A program made the translations under genes and the position numbers. The notes under the pieces are model-generated. The model saw only the letters and a program-made list of their open reading frames with translations. It was not told the origin of the DNA and did no database searches. Positions 60,086 through 64,000 of a stretch of DNA of 64,000 bases are shown piece after piece; positions within the stretch are counted from its first letter, which is position 1, and each line of letters starts with the position of its first letter. Source of the DNA: Eubacterium sp. AB3007 (lineage in GTDB: Bacteria; Bacillota; Clostridia; Peptostreptococcales; Anaerovoracaceae); the NCBI RefSeq assembly GCF_000688015.1, contig NZ_JIAD01000001.1, forward strand, positions 1,364,001-1,428,000. Reading direction: 5' to 3'.

Positions 60086-60091
60086 TCTATT

Positions 60092-60121
60092 ATTATACAC
60101 AAAACCTTCCCCCGTGGGCAA
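60092..60121 (-). promoter_or_regulatory. niaR promoter
   Basis: TTGCCC - 18 bp - TATAAT on the minus strand, 40 bp before the niaR start and divergent from nrdD. Confidence 0.65.
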
Positions 60122-60150
60122 ATTATTTTCCAAAAGCTTCTCTCACACCA

Positions 60151-60179
60151 TTGACCATGGGTGGGAGTTGTAGTATAAT
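60151..60179 (+). promoter_or_regulatory. nrdDG promoter
   Basis: TTGACC - 17 bp - TATAAT, 65 bp before nrdD. Confidence 0.8.
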
Positions 60180-60202
60180 TTCTCTTAGCGTTAATCAAAA
60201 AA

Positions 60203-60218
60203 GCACAATATCTAGTGT
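60203..60218. promoter_or_regulatory. NrdR box
   Basis: GCACAATATCTAGTGT matches the NrdR consensus (ACACWATATATWGTGT) at 14 of 16 positions. It lies just downstream of the -10. A second box, usually about 31 bp away, is not clear. Confidence 0.75.
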
Positions 60219-60243
60219 ATGGAATATAAGGAGAACATGTATT

Positions 60244-62589
60244 ATGGAAACCATCGAACGCATTGTTAAGCGCGACGGAAGAGTCGTCGACTTTGACATC
60301 GACAAGATCACCGATGCCATTTTCAAGGCGGCCCAGGTGCTGGGCGGAAAGGACAAGGCCATGTCCGCCTACCTGGCCAAGCAGGTAGAACTCTATCTGT
60401 TGGAGGTATGTCACAACGACACCCCGACCGTGGAACAGATCCAGGATGCCGTCGAGAAGATCCTGATCGAGAACGGTCACGCCAGAACTGCCAAGGAATA
60501 CATCCTCTACCGTGCAGAACGTACACGCATCCGTGACATGGACACCAAGCTGATGCACATCTATGAGGATCTGACCTTCAAGGAAGCACAGGAGATCGAC
60601 GTCAAGCGTGAGAACGCCAACATCGACGGGAACACCGCCATGGGCACCATGCTGAAGTACGGATCCGAGGGCGCCAAGGAATTCTACAAGATGTACGTCA
60701 TCGATCCCAAGTACGGCAAGGCCCACGAGAACGGAGACATCCACATCCACGACATGGACTTCTATACGCTGACCATGACCTGCTGCCAGATCGATCTGGT
60801 CGACCTCCTGAAGGACGGCTTCTCCACCGGACACGGTCACCTGAGAGAGCCCAACGACATCGAGAGTTACGCAGCACTGGCCTGCATCGCCATCCAGTCC
60901 AACCAGAACGACCAGCATGGCGGGCAGTCCATCCCCAACTTTGACTACAGCATGGCACCGGGCGTCCGGAAGGCCTACAAGCGCCTCTACTGGACCAACC
61001 TGGGCAAGATGCTGGAGCTCCTCTACAACATCGAGAACGGCGCGGACAAGCTGAAAAAGTTCGGTGCCGAGGTGGAGGAGAAGACCGGCGATGTGCCGTG
61101 CATGGCCTGGGACAACAATTACAAGGCGATCGAGCTGAAGATGCTGGAGACCATCGGCGACAAAGCCACCATGGAGCGCCTCCAGGACAAGGCCAAGCTC
61201 TTCGCCGATAGAGAGATCGTCCGGAAGACCTACCAGGCGATGGAGGCCCTGATCCACAACCTGAACACTATGCACTCCAGAGCCGGTGCCCAGGTGCCCT
61301 TCAGTTCCATCAACTACGGGACCGACACCTCCATGGAAGGCCGTTTGGTCATGAAGTGCATCATGGAAGCCACCGAGGCCGGTCTGGGCTTTGGCGAGAC
61401 TCCTATTTTCCCGATCCAGATATTCAAGGTCAAGGAAGGCGTCAGTTACAACCCGGAGGACCCCAACTACGATCTGTTCAAGCTGGCCTGCAGAACCAGC
61501 GCCAAGCGGCTGTTCCCGAACTTCTCGTTCCTGGACGCACCATTCAACCTGCAGTACTACAAGCCAGGTCACCCGGAGACCGAGTGCGCTTACATGGGAT
61601 GCCGCACCAGAGTCATCGCCAACGTGCATGACCCCTCCAGAGAGATCGTTTACGGAAGAGGCAATCTGTCCTTCACGTCCATCAACCTGCCCCGCCTGGC
61701 CATCAAGGCCAGAGGCGATCAGGAGATCTTCTTTGAGAGCCTGGACCACATGATCGACCTGTGCATCGGACAGCTGAAGGAACGCTTCCACATCCAGTCC
61801 CAGAAGAAAGTCAAGAACTTCCCCTTCCTCATGGGTCAGGGTGTCTGGATCGACTCCAAGAAACTGGGACCGGAGGACACCATCGAGGAGGTCATCAAGC
61901 ACGGAACGCTGACCGTTGGCTTCATCGGTCTGGCAGAATGCCTGAAGTCCCTGATCGGCGTCCACCACGGCGAGTCCGAGGAAGCACAGAAACTCGGAAT
62001 TGAGATCGTCGCTTACATGAGAAAGCGTATGGACGAGGAGGCCCGGAAGACAGGCCTGAACTTCTCCCTGATCGGAACCCCGGCAGAGGGGCTGTCCGGC
62101 CGTTTCGTGAAGATCGACCGGGAGCGCTACGGCGTGATCGAGGGGGTCACCGACAGAGACTACTACACCAACAGCTTCCATGTTCCTGTTTACTACAACA
62201 TCAACGCCTTCGACAAGATCCGCCGCGAGGCACCTTACCACGAATTGACCAACGGCGGCCACATCTCCTATATCGAGCTGGACGGAGATCCACTGAAGAA
62301 CCTGGATGCCTACGAGGCTGTGGTCCGCTGCATGAAAGAGAGCGGCATCGGCTACGGCTCCATCAACCACCCGGTGGACAGAGATCCCTGTTGCGGCTAT
62401 ACCGGCATCATCGACAACGAGTGCCCCCAGTGCGGGCGCAGAGAAGATGACGGCGAGCCCAAGTTCGAGCGCATCCGTCGCATCACCGGTTACCTGGTAG
62501 GTACCATGGATAACTGGAACGACGCCAAGACTGCCGAGGAGGCTGACCGCGTCAAACACAGTGTTGACAGCGGTATGGAGCAGCTGTAA
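60244..62589 (+). CDS. nrdD: Anaerobic ribonucleoside-triphosphate reductase
   Basis: 781 aa from the ATG preceded by AAGGAGAAC. ATP-cone (about 1-95: RIVKRDGRVVDFDIDKITDA), a ten-strand glycyl-radical barrel, zinc cysteines in CCGYTGIIDNECPQCGRRE, and the glycyl-radical loop RRITGYLVGTMDNW near the C-terminus. Makes dNTPs without oxygen after activation by NrdG. Full length. The only ribonucleotide reductase in the window; controlled by an NrdR box. Confidence 0.97.
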   Translation: METIERIVKRDGRVVDFDIDKITDAIFKAAQVLGGKDKAMSAYLAKQVELYLLEVCHNDTPTVEQIQDAVEKILIENGHARTAKEYILYRAERTRIRDMDTKLMHIYEDLTFKEAQEIDVKRENANIDGNTAMGTMLKYGSEGAKEFYKMYVIDPKYGKAHENGDIHIHDMDFYTLTMTCCQIDLVDLLKDGFSTGHGHLREPNDIESYAALACIAIQSNQNDQHGGQSIPNFDYSMAPGVRKAYKRLYWTNLGKMLELLYNIENGADKLKKFGAEVEEKTGDVPCMAWDNNYKAIELKMLETIGDKATMERLQDKAKLFADREIVRKTYQAMEALIHNLNTMHSRAGAQVPFSSINYGTDTSMEGRLVMKCIMEATEAGLGFGETPIFPIQIFKVKEGVSYNPEDPNYDLFKLACRTSAKRLFPNFSFLDAPFNLQYYKPGHPETECAYMGCRTRVIANVHDPSREIVYGRGNLSFTSINLPRLAIKARGDQEIFFESLDHMIDLCIGQLKERFHIQSQKKVKNFPFLMGQGVWIDSKKLGPEDTIEEVIKHGTLTVGFIGLAECLKSLIGVHHGESEEAQKLGIEIVAYMRKRMDEEARKTGLNFSLIGTPAEGLSGRFVKIDRERYGVIEGVTDRDYYTNSFHVPVYYNINAFDKIRREAPYHELTNGGHISYIELDGDPLKNLDAYEAVVRCMKESGIGYGSINHPVDRDPCCGYTGIIDNECPQCGRREDDGEPKFERIRRITGYLVGTMDNWNDAKTAEEADRVKHSVDSGMEQL

Positions 62590-62602
62590 GGCAAAAGCAT
62601 TC

Positions 62603-62633
62603 AAGGGGTTGTTGCACTGCAACAGCCCCTTTT
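62603..62633 (+). terminator. Intergenic hairpin between nrdD and nrdG
   Basis: AAGGGGTTGTTGC stem with a matching arm and TTTT after it. Placed within the operon, it probably reduces nrdG expression relative to nrdD. Confidence 0.65.
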
Positions 62634-62650
62634 GATGGGAGGATATACTA

Positions 62651-63217
62651 ATGAACGAAACCATTCGACTCGCCGGCGTGGCCCGGGAATCCATCGTAGA
62701 CGGTCCTGGCCTTAGGTTCGCCGTATTCTGTCAGGGCTGCCCTCACAACTGCCCTGACTGCCACAATCCAGAGACCCACGATTTCGGTGGTGGGCAGGAT
62801 GTTTCCATCGAGAAGATCCTGGCGGCCATCGACGAGAACCCTCTGCTTTCCGGCGTCACCTTCAGCGGCGGGGAACCCTCCTGCCAGCCAGAAGGATTTC
62901 TGGCTCTGGCCAGAGAGATCCGCAAGAGAGGGCTGAACATCTGGATGTACAGCGGATATACGCTGGAGGAACTTTTTCGGTTCGCCGATCCGAACGGAAG
63001 CGGATATGCCTCCCGGGATGCCCGCTGGGAAGACCCCGCCATGCGGGAAGCCCTTCGGCAGCTTTTGATGACCATCGATGTGCTGATCGATGGGCGCTTC
63101 CAGAAGCCCCATCGGGATCTGACCCTGCTCTACCGAGGCAGCACCAACCAGCGCGTCATCGATATGAAGAAGACGCTGTCGACAGGACATCTGACGTTGG
63201 TAGATTTGGGCCAGTAA
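62651..63217 (+). CDS. nrdG: Anaerobic ribonucleotide reductase activating protein
   Basis: 188 aa radical-SAM enzyme. The CX3CX2C cluster is Cys30, Cys34, Cys37 (CQGCPHNCPDC), followed by FSGGEPSCQPEGFLALAREI and WMYSGYTLEELF. It installs the glycyl radical in NrdD. ATG after GGGAGGATA. Confidence 0.95.
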   Translation: MNETIRLAGVARESIVDGPGLRFAVFCQGCPHNCPDCHNPETHDFGGGQDVSIEKILAAIDENPLLSGVTFSGGEPSCQPEGFLALAREIRKRGLNIWMYSGYTLEELFRFADPNGSGYASRDARWEDPAMREALRQLLMTIDVLIDGRFQKPHRDLTLLYRGSTNQRVIDMKKTLSTGHLTLVDLGQ

Positions 63218-63241
63218 GCATCAAAATCACATATATCCCAG

Positions 63242-63269
63242 AAAAGACCGCCTGACGGCGGTCTTTTCT
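63242..63269 (+). terminator. nrdDG terminator
   Basis: AAAAGACCGCC and its complement with loop TGAC, ending in TTTTCT, 24 bp after the nrdG stop. Confidence 0.9.
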
Positions 63270-63322
63270 GGGGTAATTTTATTCATTATTGTATTGTAAG
63301 CGAACTATGTTCAGCGCACTTC

Positions 63323-63351
63323 TTGACTTATGATACTTTAGACCGTATAAT
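63323..63351 (+). promoter_or_regulatory. Promoter of the lysR-type gene
   Basis: TTGACT - 17 bp - TATAAT, 48 bp before the start. Confidence 0.78.
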
Positions 63352-63369
63352 AAGTAAAACGGTTTTTTC

Positions 63370-63384
63370 TTATACTTGATATAA
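63370..63384. promoter_or_regulatory. Candidate LysR operator
   Basis: TTATACTTGATATAA, a 15-bp inverted repeat of the T-N11-A type, between the promoter and the start codon; likely autoregulatory. Confidence 0.5.
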
Positions 63385-63398
63385 GGGCATATTATAGC

Positions 63399-64000
63399 AT
63401 GGATAACAGGAAATATGAGGCTTTGTTGCTGGTCGCAGAGCACGGCAGCATCACACGAGCCTCCGAGATCATGGGATATACGCAATCCGGGATCACGCAG
63501 ATGATCAACAGTCTGGAGAAGGATCTGGGGATCAAGCTGCTCACCCGTACCAACAAGGGCGCCGTACTGACCAACGCCGGCAAACGGCTCCTGCCCTATA
63601 TGCGGCAGGAGAACAAGTGGGAGAACCACATCCGCCAGGAGTGCGCCAACATGCGCGGACTGGAGACAGGCTCCGTCACCGTCGGCTGCCTGTCCAGCAT
63701 CAGTGCCGCCTGGATGCCAGATATCCTTAAGCACTTCGCCGAGAAGCACCCCGGCATCAAGGTCTACATGCGTGAGGCAGAATCCGAGGCCATCGAGGAA
63801 CTACTGCTCGGCGGCCGGATCGACGTGGCCATTACTGAACTCAAGAAAAAGAAAGCCTACGAGGCGAAGACCCTTCGCCAGGATGAGATTTTTGCTATCC
63901 TTCCCCATGGCCACGAGCTAGCGAACCGTGAGACACTGACCCTGAAGGAACTGACCAGTTATCCCTTCATTTCATACAGTACGGGAGATGCGGGAGCAGA
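63399..64000 (+). CDS. LysR-family regulator, cut by window end
   Basis: The first 200 residues are present. N-terminal winged HTH (ALLLVAEHGSITRASEIMGY, TQSGITQMINSLEKDLGIKL) and most of subdomain 1 of the effector domain (VTVGCLSSISAAWMPDILKH). The ribosome site is weak (AAGGG, 13 nt upstream). Target genes not visible; it is not divergent from a neighbour as many LysR genes are. Confidence 0.9.
   Translation, partial: MDNRKYEALLLVAEHGSITRASEIMGYTQSGITQMINSLEKDLGIKLLTRTNKGAVLTNAGKRLLPYMRQENKWENHIRQECANMRGLETGSVTVGCLSSISAAWMPDILKHFAEKHPGIKVYMREAESEAIEELLLGGRIDVAITELKKKKAYEAKTLRQDEIFAILPHGHELANRETLTLKELTSYPFISYSTGDAGA

Larger units (their letters stand above)
4889..63426. repeat. Dispersed heptamer ACAAAGC (63 copies)
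   Basis: By reading I count 34 copies on the plus strand (for example 6491, 10247, 14871, 20210, 31521, 44038, 61160) and 29 on the minus strand (for example 4889, 12402, 19440, 34113, 43742, 56991, 63420). Commonest context: TGCACAAAGCC or TGGACAAAGCC. Three inverted pairs: 7886/7891, 22568/22573, 26744/26749. None in 1-4888, and none in the IS605 element. Confidence 0.88.

Noticed and set aside
60049..62694. 881-codon minus-strand open frame opposite nrdD
   Set aside because: Antisense shadow; no ribosome site and biased Val/Leu/His composition.

Overview
The window looks like a piece of chromosome from an anaerobic Gram-positive bacterium of the Clostridia, possibly near Anaerovoracaceae (the family is a guess). 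Supporting evidence: sortase-assembled pilus genes with an LPXTG-type pilin, a G5/3D wall protein, a PPi-type phosphofructokinase, the oxygen-independent ribonucleotide reductase pair NrdD/NrdG, a cobalamin riboswitch, and sigma-A promoters with strong AGGAGG-type ribosome sites. Most of the window is GC-rich (about 57% by eye). The pilus locus and the stretch around the IS30 element are visibly more AT-rich. No rRNA, tRNA or CRISPR array was recognised.

Layout. 0.2-6.0 kb: minus-strand pilus operon (small coiled-coil protein, signal peptidase I, backbone pilin, class C sortase, ancillary pilin, and a sortase-like protein whose catalytic His is replaced). 6.2-13.9 kb: two stress-type blocks, MoxR ATPase / VWA protein / LRR protein, then DUF4234 / TelA / XpaC. 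14.2-15.5 kb: phosphofructokinase. 15.6-27.5 kb: tetrapyrrole and corrin region with a riboswitch-controlled lipoprotein cobaltochelatase, and a tightly coupled run of a second cbiK, a two-domain surface protein, sirC, hemC, cobA-hemD, hemB and a DUF819 permease; an ABC exporter and cbiL lie upstream. 27.7-30.2 kb: IS30 element in a repeat-rich, gene-poor island with gene fragments. 30.3-35.6 kb: BCCT transporter, a histidine-ammonia-lyase homologue lacking the MIO tripeptide, and a divergent sigma-54 activator; this is best read as uptake and breakdown of a trimethylammonium amino acid such as ergothioneine. 35.6-45.9 kb: phospholipase C-like protein, G5/3D protein, MBL hydrolase, clostripain-type protease, DJ-1, DUF308, DNA glycosylase, MATE pump, secreted protein. 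45.9-50.9 kb: two aminotransferases, the second split by an intact IS200/IS605 element carrying tnpA and tnpB, then a 5'-truncated PucR regulator. 50.9-53.2 kb: a HipB-HipA fusion with paired operators, and a PadR pair. 53.2-59.3 kb: a tandem acyl-CoA synthetase fusion, greA and lysS in one operon. 59.5-64 kb: niaR, nrdD-nrdG with an NrdR box, and the start of a lysR gene.

Several signals cut across the gene map. The heptamer ACAAAGC occurs 63 times by my count, in near-equal numbers on both strands and about once per kb, where simple composition predicts about six. It sits in genes and between them, three times as an inverted pair, and is absent from the pilus locus and the IS605 element. 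This is the density and symmetry of a DNA uptake sequence. A second family, five copies of an AT-rich palindrome (half site ATTAATCGCTAAT), lies between co-oriented genes from 7.8 to 37.6 kb, usually beside a GC-rich tandem array. A third repeat, three tandem hairpins of about 54 bp, lies at 14.0 kb.
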